Part shown: in pieces, positions 27,549-36,365 of the stretch
Layout of the letters: each line of letters begins with the position of its first letter
Position numbering within the stretch: position 1 is the stretch's first letter
Origin: Saprospirales bacterium
GTDB lineage: Bacteria; Bacteroidota; Bacteroidia; Chitinophagales; Saprospiraceae
DNA: 40,393 bases
Direction: 5' to 3'
Assembly (NCBI GenBank): GCA_007693915.1
Contig: RECS01000106.1
Span: forward strand, 1-40,393
Translations under genes and position numbers: made by a program
The notes under the pieces: model-generated
What the model saw: the letters and a program-made list of their open reading frames with translations, nothing else
The model's database searches: none
Told to the model about the DNA's origin: nothing

Positions 27549-27562
27549 GCCTAAATTTAGGC
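27549..27562. repeat. Perfect 14-bp palindrome over the fusA stop codon
   Basis: GCCTAAATTTAGGC reads the same on both strands. The fusA stop codon TAA lies inside its left arm on the minus strand. It could form a short hairpin (5-bp stem, 4-nt loop) in the mRNA between fusA and rpsJ. It has no T-run, so it is not a terminator. Confidence 0.6.
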
Positions 27563-29689
27563 GTTTACACTTCCTTTTGCTTTTTCAATCACTTCGTCTG
27601 CGATACCAGAAGGTGCCGGAGAATAGTGGGAAAACTCCATAGATGAAGCAGCTCTTCCCGATGTAATGGTTCTCAACTGAGTAACATAACCAAACATTTC
27701 ACTCAAAGGTACTTCCGCCTTTACGACTACAGCATTGGCTTTCATTTCCTGACCTTTAATAAGACCTCTCCGTCTATTCAAATCTCCAATGACATTTCCT
27801 GTATACTCATCAGGAGTAGTAACCTCCAGCTTCATTATAGGCTCAAGAAGTACAGGCCCTGCATTTTTAGCAGCTACCTTAAATCCTTCTTTGGCACACA
27901 ATTCAAAAGCGATCGGTTTAGAGTCAACGGCATGAGTAGAACCATCATAGACCCTTACCTTCATACTATCAATATTGAACCCTGCTAAAACTCCGTTATC
28001 CATCATCTCATTGAAACCTTTTTGCACAGCAGGCAACAATTCTCTTGGAATCGATCCTCCCACGATAGCATTGACAAACTGAAGCCTTACTTTGCCTGAT
28101 TTGAAATCCTCGCTTTCCAAGAATTCCTCATCAGCCGGACCTAGTTCGAATTCCATATCTGCAAAAAGACCAGAACCACCAGTTTGTTTCTTCAATTTCT
28201 CTCTATGACTTACAGACTTTGTAAGCGCTTCCTTATAGTTCACTTGGGGAGCACCCTGGTTGATTTCCACTTTAAACTCTCTTCTCAGTCTATCTACGAT
28301 AATTTCAAGGTGTAGCTCACCCATACCACTAATTACGGTTTGGTTGGTCTCTTCATCGTATCTTACCCTGAACGTAGGATCTTCCTCAGCCAATTTCGCC
28401 AAACCCATTCCCAATTTCTCAAGATCTTTTTGCGTTTTTGGTTCAACAGCAAGACCAATAACCGGATCGGGAAAAGTAATATTTTCAAGAACTATAGGGT
28501 GATCAAGATCACAAATGGTATCTCCTGTTTTCAAATCTTTAAACCCAACTGCTGCTGCAATATCACCTGCCTCTACTCTATCAATTGGATTCTGTTTGTT
28601 TGAATGCATCTGATATAATCGGGAAATCCTCTCCTTTTTATCCGAGCGAGTATTGAGAACATAAGAACCCGCATCTAAAGTTCCAGAATAAGTTCTAAAA
28701 AATGCTAAACGTCCAACAAAAGGATCAGTTGCAATCTTGAAAGCCAATGCACAGAATGGCTCATCAACAGAGGGCTTTCTTTTTACCTCTTCATCAGTTT
28801 TCGGATTGATCCCGACAACTGAATCAATATCAACAGGTGATGGAAGAAATGAACATACTGCATCCAACACTGCCTGTACACCTTTATTTTTGAAGGCAGT
28901 TCCACAAAATATAGGAGTAATACTCATATCTATAACTGCTTTTCTTATGGCTGCTCGGATTTCATCTGCTGTAATAGTATCAGGATCTTCAAAGAATTTC
29001 TCCATCAAACTCTCATCGTATTCAGCCACACTTTCGAGCAACTTTTCTCTATATTCAACAACAGTGTCCTGAAGATCAGCAGGAATATCAATAACTTCAT
29101 AGGTCATTCCCATGTCATCATCATTCCATATAATTGCCTGATTAGTAATCAAGTCAACCACACCTCGAAAATCATCCTCTGCACCTATAGGCACTTGCAT
29201 TGGAACCGGATTAGCTCCCAGCATTTCTTTAACTTGCTTAACCACTTCAAAGAAATCAGCACCTGAACGATCCATCTTATTAACAAACCCTAATCTTGGT
29301 ACTTTATATCTGTCAGCCTGTCTCCAAACTGTCTCAGACTGTGGCTCAACTCCACTTACCGCACAAAAAAGAGCAACAACACCATCCAACACTCTCAAAG
29401 AACGTTCAACCTCAACGGTAAAGTCAACGTGACCGGGGGTATCAATTATATTAACTGTGTAATCTTCATCTTTCCACTTCCACGTGGTTTTAGTAGCAGC
29501 AGAAGTAATTGTAATACCCCTTTCCTGCTCCTGTTCCATCCAGTCCATAGTGGCAGCACCATCGTGCACCTCACCAATTTTATGGCTCAATCCAGTGTAA
29601 AAAAGGATCCTCTCAGTTGTGGTCGTTTTTCCTGCATCAATGTGTGCAGCAATGCCTATATTACGGGTTTTGGTTAAATCTTTGGACAT
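27557..29689 (-). CDS. fusA: Translation elongation factor G
   Basis: EF-G is the GTPase that drives translocation. The 710-residue protein has GTP-binding motifs AHIDAGKT (15-22), DTPGH (82-86) and NKMD (136-139), then the usual five domains up to the C-terminal domain V with [20 protein letters not shown]. Length and domain order match the main bacterial EF-G, not the EF-G2 or RF-3 paralogues. It stands between rpsG and rpsJ. The tuf gene that usually follows fusA is absent, as in Bacteroidetes generally. Confidence 0.98.
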   Translation of the reverse strand: MSKDLTKTRNIGIAAHIDAGKTTTTERILFYTGLSHKIGEVHDGAATMDWMEQEQERGITITSAATKTTWKWKDEDYTVNIIDTPGHVDFTVEVERSLRVLDGVVALFCAVSGVEPQSETVWRQADRYKVPRLGFVNKMDRSGADFFEVVKQVKEMLGANPVPMQVPIGAEDDFRGVVDLITNQAIIWNDDDMGMTYEVIDIPADLQDTVVEYREKLLESVAEYDESLMEKFFEDPDTITADEIRAAIRKAVIDMSITPIFCGTAFKNKGVQAVLDAVCSFLPSPVDIDSVVGINPKTDEEVKRKPSVDEPFCALAFKIATDPFVGRLAFFRTYSGTLDAGSYVLNTRSDKKERISRLYQMHSNKQNPIDRVEAGDIAAAVGFKDLKTGDTICDLDHPIVLENITFPDPVIGLAVEPKTQKDLEKLGMGLAKLAEEDPTFRVRYDEETNQTVISGMGELHLEIIVDRLRREFKVEINQGAPQVNYKEALTKSVSHREKLKKQTGGSGLFADMEFELGPADEEFLESEDFKSGKVRLQFVNAIVGGSIPRELLPAVQKGFNEMMDNGVLAGFNIDSMKVRVYDGSTHAVDSKPIAFELCAKEGFKVAAKNAGPVLLEPIMKLEVTTPDEYTGNVIGDLNRRRGLIKGQEMKANAVVVKAEVPLSEMFGYVTQLRTITSGRAASSMEFSHYSPAPSGIADEVIEKAKGSVNA

Positions 29690-29729
29690 GGTTAATTAAA
29701 CTATTTTTATTTTGTATTCAATTCTAATT

Positions 29730-30197
29730 TTAAACTCTAAAATGTGCAAATGCTCTATTCGATTCGGCCATTTTATGCGTATCTTCTTTCCTCTTCACAG
29801 CTGCTCCTTCACCCTTACTTGCCGCCATCACTTCTGCTGCTAACTTTTCAGCCATGCCTTTACCACCGCGCTGCCTTGCAAACTTGATCATCCACTTCAT
29901 ACCAATCGACAATTTCCTATTTGAAGGTATGTCTGTAGGAATCTGAAAAGTAGCACCACCAATTCTTCTGCTTCGCACCTCCACCTGAGGAGTAACATTG
30001 CTCAAAGCTTTTCTCCAAATCTCGTGTTCGTCTTCACCTGTTCTTTCTTTCACAATATCCATTGCATCGTAAAACAATTGGTAAGCAGTACTTTTCTTCC
30101 CTTGAAGCATCAAGTTATTCACGAAGCGGGTCACCATTTGGTCTCCGTAACGCGGGTCGGGCTGTATCGCTCTTATTTTTGGTTTCTTTTTTCTCAT
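29730..30197 (-). CDS. rpsG: 30S ribosomal protein S7
   Basis: S7 organises the 3' major domain of 16S rRNA in the small-subunit head and in E. coli regulates the str operon. The 155-residue protein starts [19 protein letters not shown] and contains [20 protein letters not shown] and [24 protein letters not shown] (adjoining helices and hairpin). It lies 42 bp after rpsL. Confidence 0.98.
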   Translation of the reverse strand: MRKKKPKIRAIQPDPRYGDQMVTRFVNNLMLQGKKSTAYQLFYDAMDIVKERTGEDEHEIWRKALSNVTPQVEVRSRRIGGATFQIPTDIPSNRKLSIGMKWMIKFARQRGGKGMAEKLAAEVMAASKGEGAAVKRKEDTHKMAESNRAFAHFRV

Positions 30198-30239
30198 CTT
30201 TTATCTCTAACTATATTGTGATCAATTTAAAAATATGCC

Positions 30240-30611
30240 TTACTTAGGTCTTTTCGCTCCATAACGTGAACGACTCTGCTTTCTATCCTGTACACCTGCT
30301 GTATCGAGCGCACCTCTAACAATTCTATATCTAACACCGGGTAAATCCTTCACCCTACCTCCTTGGATCAATACTATAGAGTGCTCCTGTAGGTTATGAC
30401 CCTCACCCGGTATATAAGCAATTACCTCAATTCCATTAGTCAATCTGACTTTTGCAACTTTTCTCAATGCAGAATTGGGCTTCTTAGGAGTAGTTGTGTA
30501 TACTCTAGTGCATACACCTCTTCTTTGAGGACAAGACTCTAAAGCTCTCGATTTACTCTTAACTTCAATTTTTTTTCGGCCTTTACGAACCAATTGATTA
30601 ATTGTTGGCAT
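30240..30611 (-). CDS. rpsL: 30S ribosomal protein S12
   Basis: S12 monitors codon-anticodon pairing in the decoding centre. The 123-residue protein begins [14 protein letters not shown]. Both lysines whose replacement gives streptomycin resistance in other bacteria are the unaltered residues: Lys43 ([12 protein letters not shown]) and Lys88 ([12 protein letters not shown]). It is the first gene of the superoperon, and its leader is about 90 nt. Confidence 0.98.
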   Translation of the reverse strand: MPTINQLVRKGRKKIEVKSKSRALESCPQRRGVCTRVYTTTPKKPNSALRKVAKVRLTNGIEVIAYIPGEGHNLQEHSIVLIQGGRVKDLPGVRYRIVRGALDTAGVQDRKQSRSRYGAKRPK

Positions 30612-30643
30612 ATTTTACAAAAAATGTATTTTTACAAAAAATA
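30612..30643. repeat. Short tandem A/T repeat in the rpsL leader
   Basis: TTTTACAAAAAAT occurs twice in tandem (about 30613-30641) directly before the rpsL start codon. In minus-strand mRNA it gives an unstructured A/U-rich start region. Such A/U-rich, unfolded initiation regions substitute for Shine-Dalgarno sites in this phylum, so the repeat may aid initiation. Confidence 0.6.
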
Positions 30644-30705
30644 TCGGATTGTGCTGAATTTGAGCGTTTTAAAAGCAAAAACAGCCCGTTCCGAAAATGA
30701 GACCG

Positions 30706-30713
30706 CAAATATA
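30706..30713 (-). promoter_or_regulatory. Superoperon promoter, -7 box TATATTTG
   Basis: An exact TATATTTG box followed by CG on the minus strand lies about 95 nt before the rpsL start. It is the only exact match in the gap, so it is the best candidate for the main start of the str-S10-spc-alpha transcript. The -33 region lacks a clear TTTG. Confidence 0.65.
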
Positions 30714-30764
30714 GATCTATTTTTCGAATCACAGTATATATGAAGAATATATTTTTTTCAATAA

Positions 30765-30800
30765 AGCTCATATTTTAATTTTTTTAATGTATTATGAGCT
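30765..30800. promoter_or_regulatory. 8-bp inverted repeat upstream of the GNAT gene
   Basis: AGCTCATA (30765-30772) and TATGAGCT (30793-30800) are perfect complements separated by a 20-bp A/T-only spacer, 30 bp before the acetyltransferase start. It may be an operator or a hairpin. No T-run follows, so a terminator is unlikely. Confidence 0.35.
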
Positions 30801-30830
30801 AAGCGCGATAAAATCTAACCAAAAGATACG

Positions 30831-31283
30831 ATGGAGAATAAATTAGAAATAAAATTAGGAGACAAAAATGACCAAAAAGATATCTATTCATTGGTAAAAG
30901 AGCTTGCTATATATGAAAAAGCTGAAAATGAGGTGATTACGAATCTGCAAGAATATATTCAACTATTTGAAGAAGGTCTTTTTAGGTGCTTACTTGCTAA
31001 ACTGGATGGCAAAACAGTAGGGATGATGGTCTTTTATGATGCTTTTTCTACGTGGAAAGGTAAAATGCTGTGGCTTGAAGACTTTGTTGTCTTGGAAGAG
31101 TACCGTCGTTTTGGAATAGGAAAAAAATTATTTGACAAGCTGATTTCTATAGCAAAAAGGGAAAACTACCGCCTTATAAAGTGGGAAGTATTGGACTGGA
31201 ACGACCCTGCTATTCAATTTTATAAAAAAATCGGTGCTGTCCTCGAAACCAATTGGTGGGACGGCAAGTATTTTTTAGAATGA
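30831..31283 (+). CDS. GNAT-family N-acetyltransferase, diamine/thialysine type
   Basis: A 150-residue acetyl-CoA-dependent acetyltransferase. The acetyl-CoA-binding motif A is clear: WLEDFVVLEEYRRFGIGKKLF (about 81-101) with R92-x-x-G95-I-G. The following helix and WEVLDWNDPAIQFYKKIGA are typical of the spermidine/spermine (SSAT) and thialysine acetyltransferase branch. That suggests a polyamine or amino-acid-side-chain amine as substrate. It is monocistronic, divergent from rpsL. Exact substrate is unknown. Confidence 0.88.
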   Translation: MENKLEIKLGDKNDQKDIYSLVKELAIYEKAENEVITNLQEYIQLFEEGLFRCLLAKLDGKTVGMMVFYDAFSTWKGKMLWLEDFVVLEEYRRFGIGKKLFDKLISIAKRENYRLIKWEVLDWNDPAIQFYKKIGAVLETNWWDGKYFLE

Positions 31284-31629
31284 AACTTACTGTTCTCTTT
31301 TGACCATTAAAAATATGTTTGTCTGATAGGAGATACCTACATATACAATGAATTGTTCTAACAAGTATAGTTACATGTCTCTTATGATCATGTAATAAAT
31401 TTAAGAAGTCTGGTCAGGAAGGTTAAGAGTTCAATTGTTGAGTGGTTTCTGGTTTAATTCAACTTTCCAAACATCGACTAGGCAGCACTTTCTGCTTAAT
31501 TTCTCCGCCATCAAATTAAAATACTGCTTCGTTTCAAAATTATTTCTACATCACTTTCAATCACAACCAAGATAAAACACAATAAATAATAAAGTAAAAA
31601 ATTGGATTTGGGAAAGAACTAACACTCCA
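31284..31629. other. Intergenic gap between convergent genes, no gene seen
   Basis: This 346-bp stretch has no credible ORF or terminator. It contains one perfect 7-bp inverted repeat (TTACATG/CATGTAA at 31371-31377 and 31389-31395). A short open minus-strand run of about 39 codons (31425-31545) lacks a start codon and any recognisable family. It could be a decayed gene, but nothing supports that firmly. Confidence 0.5.
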
Positions 31630-32610
31630 TTAAAAATCCCTTTCGACTAATCTTCTGGCGAGGTCGGTCATTAATTCTTTTTTATCTGCAGACAGATTGC
31701 TCTGCTGAATTTCTGCGAGAGACTGTTCCAATAATTGATTGGCAAAGGCCATAGTCTCCCCGGCAACGTCGTATAGTTCATATAACTCCAGAACCCGTTT
31801 TACATCGCTTTCTTCCACTGTGTCCTGCTCCATTAATTGAATCAAAAAATTTCTGTCTTCTTGTTCAGCAAGATCAATTGCGACAAACCACAACCATGTT
31901 TTTTTCTTTTGTCGGATATCTCCGCCTTGCTTTTTACCCGTTTGATTGGAATCACCAAAAGCATCAATCCAATCGTCCATAATCTGAAAAGCCACTCCTA
32001 CATTATATCCAAACTGAAAAAGAAACTCAGTTTCTTCTTCTTCTTTACCAGCTACAATTGCTCCAATCTGAAATGACAAACCCAATAATACGGCTGTTTT
32101 CAAGCCCACCATTTCCAGGTATTCTTCTTTGCGCACTTCTTTTCTGCTTTCAAACTCCATATCGAGTACCTGTCCTTCGCATATCCGTGTTGCAGTATCA
32201 CAAAAAAGATCTAGTACCAAGTCAATATCCACCTCCTCATCTAATGCAAGCATTATACGAAAAGCTTGTATCACCATGACATCTCCAACCATAATGGCTA
32301 TATTAGAACCATATTTTTTGTGAACTGAAGGTCTTCCTCTTCTAATTTCTGCCTCATCCATTATATCATCGTGAACCAAGGTGAAATTATGGAATATTTC
32401 AATCGCTAATGCAACCGGCAATGCCCTTTCAAAATTCTCATCGTACAAATAACACCCCAAAAGAACAGCAGCAGGACGGAGCCTTTTGGCATCGGACTCT
32501 AATATATGCTTTAATCCATCGTATAAAGCGCTAGGCTTCTGCGGCACTTCCCTAAGGTATTCCTGCAGGGTTTTTTCAAAAACAGTTTTGAATTTATTTA
32601 TTAACTCCAT
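31630..32610 (-). CDS. Short-chain polyprenyl (FPP/GGPP-type) diphosphate synthase
   Basis: A 326-residue trans-prenyl transferase. The first aspartate motif is DDIMD (81-85) and the second DDWID (212-216), with AKRLRP (41-46) for substrate phosphate. The residue five before the first motif is Phe76. A bulky aromatic there normally limits products to C15-C20, in contrast to the alanine of the paralogue at 6888. The frame opens three codons earlier with TTG, but the ATG at 32610 is the likelier start. A role in general isoprenoid supply (quinone, carotenoid or undecaprenyl precursors) is inferred. Confidence 0.9.
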   Translation of the reverse strand: MELINKFKTVFEKTLQEYLREVPQKPSALYDGLKHILESDAKRLRPAAVLLGCYLYDENFERALPVALAIEIFHNFTLVHDDIMDEAEIRRGRPSVHKKYGSNIAIMVGDVMVIQAFRIMLALDEEVDIDLVLDLFCDTATRICEGQVLDMEFESRKEVRKEEYLEMVGLKTAVLLGLSFQIGAIVAGKEEEETEFLFQFGYNVGVAFQIMDDWIDAFGDSNQTGKKQGGDIRQKKKTWLWFVAIDLAEQEDRNFLIQLMEQDTVEESDVKRVLELYELYDVAGETMAFANQLLEQSLAEIQQSNLSADKKELMTDLARRLVERDF

Positions 32611-32803
32611 TACAATCAATTCTTTTTTAAAAATGCAAATAAACGGCTTTTTAGGGTCTTCGAGGCAGTTTGCTTAATTTATGATGCAGAATAATACCCC
32701 CATTTTTTACTTTTATCAATAGGCAAATAAGCCAATTGATCGATTACAAAGAAAAATTATAATTTTACGACTTGAATTGAATTCTTAAATAAAACTAACC
32801 TAC

Positions 32804-33874
32804 GTGAAATCTGACAAAGAAAAGACTAAAATACTTTTTGACAGAGATGGAAAAAAAATAATTCTATATAAAGAGATAAAGGATGACATCGTAAACCTTT
32901 TTGACAATATAGTTTGGGGCACTGGAGACAATCAATATGAGCACAAGGACTCTAGAAGAAGATTGGAATTGCTGGATAAACCCAATTTTGTAGAATTGCA
33001 TACCAATAATCAGCTTGCAGGAATATGCCTTTTTATCAATAGACGGGTTTATTTCAAAGGAAAAAGCTGGAATTACTTTGCAGTGAGGTATTTGTTCAGT
33101 ACTCCTGAATTCAGACATACAGGAATAGCAAGCAGATATGCGGGAAAGGCAATGGAGTTAGTGGAAAAAAGACAAGCTGAACCCACATTTTTCATAGGTA
33201 TAGTTGAACATAGAAATAAAAGATCATTCCGTTTGGTAAGTAAAGTGGGGTACTATCCTTTTGCCACCATAAAAACAATTGGATTCAGTCGATTTTTTCC
33301 ATCTTTTTCTAAAAAAGTCAGGAAGATAGAGAGCGAAAGTGAAAAACAGCAGGTATTCAAACTATTAAAGGATTTCTATTCTGATTACAGCTTTGTACAT
33401 TTTAACTCAGTTTTCAAGGAGACTTACTATATATATGTTGAGGATGGAGAAATCATAGCAGGTGTACAAGCACAAGAAGCGCTTTGGGTCATCAAAAATC
33501 TCGGTCAGGGTTGGATGAAGGCTGCTATGAAGGTACTACCCTATATCCCAATTTTGAAGACGGTCTTCAACCCGAAGAAGTTTGAATTCCTTGGGTTTGA
33601 CGGAATTTTTTATAAAAAAGGAAGAACAGATGCTTTATTTTCGGTATTCTCCCACCTACTAAAAAAACATGGCTTAAAGTCCGCTATGTTTTGGGCTGAT
33701 GAAAAGTCCCCTCTTTATAAGGAGTTGGTAGCGACAAAGTCACTTGGGTTACTCAATAAGTTCACTGATGAGGGGAATAGCTTTATGATGGTTAAACCGA
33801 TAAATGTTCCCGAGGAGCAATTAGAAAAACTAAAACAAGCTCCTACTTATCATTCTGCTTTTGATTTTTTGTAA
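32804..33874 (+). CDS. Uncharacterised GNAT-like acetyltransferase, two-domain length
   Basis: A 356-residue protein starting with GTG. Its N-terminal half has a GNAT core: strand VRYLFSTPEFRHTGIASRYAGKAMEL (about 92-117), whose R-H-T-G-I-A is the acetyl-CoA-binding motif A. FFIGIVEHRNKRSFRLVSKVGYYPF follows, with the usual NxxSxxLxxKxGF-like end. The second half (about 190-356) is also alpha/beta but without a clear second motif A. Substrate is unknown. It diverges from the short-chain prenyl synthase; no functional link is evident. Confidence 0.75.
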   Translation: MKSDKEKTKILFDRDGKKIILYKEIKDDIVNLFDNIVWGTGDNQYEHKDSRRRLELLDKPNFVELHTNNQLAGICLFINRRVYFKGKSWNYFAVRYLFSTPEFRHTGIASRYAGKAMELVEKRQAEPTFFIGIVEHRNKRSFRLVSKVGYYPFATIKTIGFSRFFPSFSKKVRKIESESEKQQVFKLLKDFYSDYSFVHFNSVFKETYYIYVEDGEIIAGVQAQEALWVIKNLGQGWMKAAMKVLPYIPILKTVFNPKKFEFLGFDGIFYKKGRTDALFSVFSHLLKKHGLKSAMFWADEKSPLYKELVATKSLGLLNKFTDEGNSFMMVKPINVPEEQLEKLKQAPTYHSAFDFL

Positions 33875-33905
33875 AATCATCAATCATTTTCAAGACATAC
33901 AACCA

Positions 33906-34072
33906 CTAAAAAAGCTTAATACCAAGTTCAAATATTTCAGCGCCTATAAATAAGACCCCAATAAGAAAACTACAAAAAGTAAAAAATTGAATAACGATAG
34001 ATGAGTACCGATGTAATCATATAGTCCTTTAAAAAAAATGGTTACCGGTATTCTTCCCCATAAATCGTTCAT
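33906..34072 (-). pseudogene. Possible small membrane protein gene broken by one frameshift
   Basis: On the minus strand an ATG at 34072 opens 42 codons: MNDLWGRIPVTIFFKGLYDY, then a hydrophobic helix, stopping at 33944. The neighbouring frame continues in good protein-like style (FLIGVLFIGAEIFELGIKLF) to a stop at 33906. One added base in the TTTTC tract near 33965-33970 would fuse them into a 55-residue single-helix membrane protein. A near-consensus -7 box (TAGCTTTA) lies about 20 nt before the ATG. It may be a recent pseudogene, a sequencing error or chance. T-rich DNA favours hydrophobic codons, so confidence is limited. Confidence 0.4.
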
Positions 34073-34284
34073 TTTTTGTCATATAAAGCTATAAAAAACG
34101 TCTTATCTAAGGGGTCTTAAAACTTAATGCCCAACACGCCAAACAGCATTGGGTCCACTATCAGGCTTGGGAAGAAGGATTTTATTTCGCAAAAAAAAAA
34201 AAGTTCAGCTTATGAAGGATTTGATAATTCGTATAGTTTTTTATCTTTACAGTCTATTTATTTCTAAATTTTAAGCCTTGTTAT
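34073..34284. other. Intergenic region with alternative hairpin and a homopolymer
   Basis: CCCAA at 34130-34134 can pair with either of two TTGGG copies (34149-34153 or 34167-34171), and AATGC/GCATT offers a third pairing. A run of about 13 A follows near 34190. All this lies upstream of the hydrolase promoter, so it is not in that gene's leader. No gene was found. Confidence 0.4.
34220..34249 (+). promoter_or_regulatory. Promoter TTTG-N18-TATCTTTA of the secreted hydrolase
   Basis: TTTG (34220-34223), an 18-nt spacer, and TATCTTTA (34242-34249, last base off consensus) precede the start at 34285. The predicted leader is about 30 nt. Both elements are present at the right distance, so this is a well-supported promoter. 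Confidence 0.7.
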
Positions 34285-35709
34285 ATGAAAAAAAATTACT
34301 TGTTTTTTACCATTATTATTGCATGTGTTTCCCTTGTAAATGCTCAAGAGGTTATTGATTTTGAACATCTTCAATATCGAACTGCTGAACAACTTGAAAG
34401 CCAATTGGGGGTTTCAACTGAAAACGGAGCTGATTTTTATAAGATGACTTATTTGGCAACGGGTTCCGACGGACTACCTGATACAGCCTCGGGTCTTGTA
34501 GTCATTCCTGATAGCGAGTTAGATAATTATCCAATGGTTATATACCATCATGGCACTGTTCCCTCTCCTGATGTTGTTCCTTCTAATTTGAATACGGATT
34601 TCGCTGCTTATGCTTCTTTTGGAGCGAGGGGTTTCATTGTACTTGCTCCAGATTTTCTTGGACTTGGTACTTCAAGGGGTTTTCACCCCTACGTGCACAG
34701 AGCCACCCAGGCATCTGCCACCATCGAAATGTTGGAAGCTTTTTCGGTATGGTTAGAGAATGAGGATGTTCGTTGGAATGAACAATTATTTTTGACCGGT
34801 TATTCACAAGGGGGACATGCAGGCATGGCAACACATTGGGAATTAGAAGCCAACCATAGCGATCGTTTTGAAGTGACAGCAGCGGCTCATCTCTCGGGGC
34901 CATACAGTATATCCGGAGTCATGCTTGACAATATGTTTAGTGAGGAGAATTATCTAACTATAGGCTACATACCTTATGTTGTTCTTGGATATCAAGAAAT
35001 CTATGGCGACGTTTATGAGGAGTTGACAGATATTTTCAGACCTCAATTTATAAATGATATTGAAGCTTTTCACAGGGGAGAAATTGATTTGATCACGATG
35101 AATATCAGGATGTTATTCACCCTAAATTTTATTTGTGGTTTTTGTACTCATCCTGTGCAAATGTTCAACCCAGATTTTGTGAATGATATGAACGCAGATC
35201 CTGATCATCCAGTTAGGCTTATTCTACGGGATAATGACACCTATGGATGGGCCCCAACGACCCCTACGAGATTGTTCTATTGTAATGGAGACGATCAAGT
35301 GCCATTTGAAAATTCGATTTTAGCAGATTCTGTGATGAATGCCAATGGAGCTCCGGATCTTTCTTCACATGACTTTGGGAATCTGGATCATGGTGCATGT
35401 GCTACTCCAGCGGTAACAGCTGCCTATGATTTCTTTAGGTCTTTTTTGATTTCGTCAACTGGGGACTCATTTGTTTCTCAGGGGGATATCCATATCTTTC
35501 CAAATCCTACCAATGGTATGATTACAATTGAAGGTATAGAAATCGGCGACCATAATCCAGTTAAAGTTTTTGATATCAACGGAAGGCTGATACACACCTC
35601 TATATTAAATTCGAATCAGCTTGACTTGTCTTTTCTGAAAGCAGGCTTATATATTATCCATTTTAATAGTAACAGGCAGTCTTACTCCTCAAGACTAATC
35701 ATAAATTAG
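34285..35709 (+). CDS. Secreted alpha/beta hydrolase with T9SS type A sorting domain
   Basis: A 474-residue protein exported by Sec and then by type IX secretion. The signal peptide ends after NA at 20 (VNA-QE). The alpha/beta hydrolase domain (about 50-390) has nucleophile Ser174 in GYSQG (172-176), a probable acid Asp336 or Asp337 (CNGDDQVP) and His369 (LDHG). The HHG segment at 88-90 fits the oxyanion region. Residues 403-474 form the sorting domain: IFPNPTNGMITIEG, VFDINGRLIH, LKAGLYIIHF. The arrangement resembles secretory lipases and esterases. The natural ester or peptide substrate is unknown. It ends at a shared bidirectional terminator. Confidence 0.9.
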   Translation: MKKNYLFFTIIIACVSLVNAQEVIDFEHLQYRTAEQLESQLGVSTENGADFYKMTYLATGSDGLPDTASGLVVIPDSELDNYPMVIYHHGTVPSPDVVPSNLNTDFAAYASFGARGFIVLAPDFLGLGTSRGFHPYVHRATQASATIEMLEAFSVWLENEDVRWNEQLFLTGYSQGGHAGMATHWELEANHSDRFEVTAAAHLSGPYSISGVMLDNMFSEENYLTIGYIPYVVLGYQEIYGDVYEELTDIFRPQFINDIEAFHRGEIDLITMNIRMLFTLNFICGFCTHPVQMFNPDFVNDMNADPDHPVRLILRDNDTYGWAPTTPTRLFYCNGDDQVPFENSILADSVMNANGAPDLSSHDFGNLDHGACATPAVTAAYDFFRSFLISSTGDSFVSQGDIHIFPNPTNGMITIEGIEIGDHNPVKVFDINGRLIHTSILNSNQLDLSFLKAGLYIIHFNSNRQSYSSRLIIN

Positions 35710-35737
35710 CCTTTTGGCAGAAATGAAACATTAACCA

Positions 35738-35775
35738 TAAAAAAAATAGACGGTATATACCGTCTATTTTTTTTT
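35738..35775. terminator. Bidirectional terminator between hydrolase and lipoprotein genes
   Basis: A near-perfect 38-bp palindrome centred at 35756/35757 has the GC-containing core TAGACGGTAT/ATACCGTCTA. It is flanked by A-runs on the left and T-runs on the right, so it can stop transcription from both converging genes. It overlaps the very end of the lipoprotein gene. Confidence 0.92.
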
Positions 35776-36292
35776 ACCGTTCTTTTTCTAAATTAATTTC
35801 ATATTGTGTCCATTGCCCCTCTGCTGCTACATCGTGTGCCAAAGAAAGCTGCACAGTATATAATCCGGGATCATTAAATCTTTCATTCCATCTAAAGGGA
35901 TCGTCTTTACCTCCAAAACCTGTACGTACCAGACGCTGACCTTGTGGGTTGATAATTGTAACCATGGTTTTATCGTGTAATGAGGAAATATTAAAAGTTA
36001 TTATTTCACCCCCACCCAAATCAAATTGATGTTGTCTGATATCTCTGCCAAGAAGGTGATTAGAATAGTTTACCAAGTTATTATTATCAAATCGAAGATA
36101 TTCCGTATCTACATATACTACCCCGGGTTCTCCTTGTGGCTCAAATGGAGGATTCATAGGATCGAATTCCTGTGATTCGCCGTCAATTGACTCTTGATTA
36201 AGGGCCTCGTCACTCAAGCTACCATCGCCTCTGCAAGAAGACAAGGCAAGTAAACCGCAAAATGCAAACATAAATAAATTTAAGCTTTTCAT
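35774..36292 (-). CDS. Uncharacterised lipoprotein
   Basis: A 172-residue protein with a lipoprotein signal (LALSSC, Cys20). A Ser/Glu/Pro-rich linker follows, and then a beta-rich domain (about 60-170) with FDLGGGEIITFNISSLHDKTMVTIINPQGQRL and YTVQLSLAHD segments. That domain looks like a small PPC-type or jelly-roll domain for binding or adhesion. I do not recognise the family with certainty. The residues after the cysteine are charged (RGDGS), as often in surface-exposed Bacteroidetes lipoproteins. It has its own promoter and follows an MFS transporter gene. Confidence 0.8.
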   Translation of the reverse strand: MKSLNLFMFAFCGLLALSSCRGDGSLSDEALNQESIDGESQEFDPMNPPFEPQGEPGVVYVDTEYLRFDNNNLVNYSNHLLGRDIRQHQFDLGGGEIITFNISSLHDKTMVTIINPQGQRLVRTGFGGKDDPFRWNERFNDPGLYTVQLSLAHDVAAEGQWTQYEINLEKER

Positions 36293-36321
36293 GATATCAG
36301 ATATTTTTTGATTTTAAAGTG

Positions 36322-36329
36322 CAAAGATA
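36322..36329 (-). promoter_or_regulatory. Lipoprotein gene promoter, -7 box TATCTTTG
   Basis: An exact TATCTTTGCA box on the minus strand lies 30 nt before the lipoprotein start and downstream of the MFS stop. It indicates that the lipoprotein can be transcribed separately. Confidence 0.65.
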
Positions 36330-36365
36330 GTAAATAAGCAAATGTTATTTAATTAGTCTTATACT

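Noticed and set aside
31425-31545. Remnant minus-strand gene in the 31284-31629 gap
   Set aside because: The open run of about 39 codons has no start and no recognisable motif.
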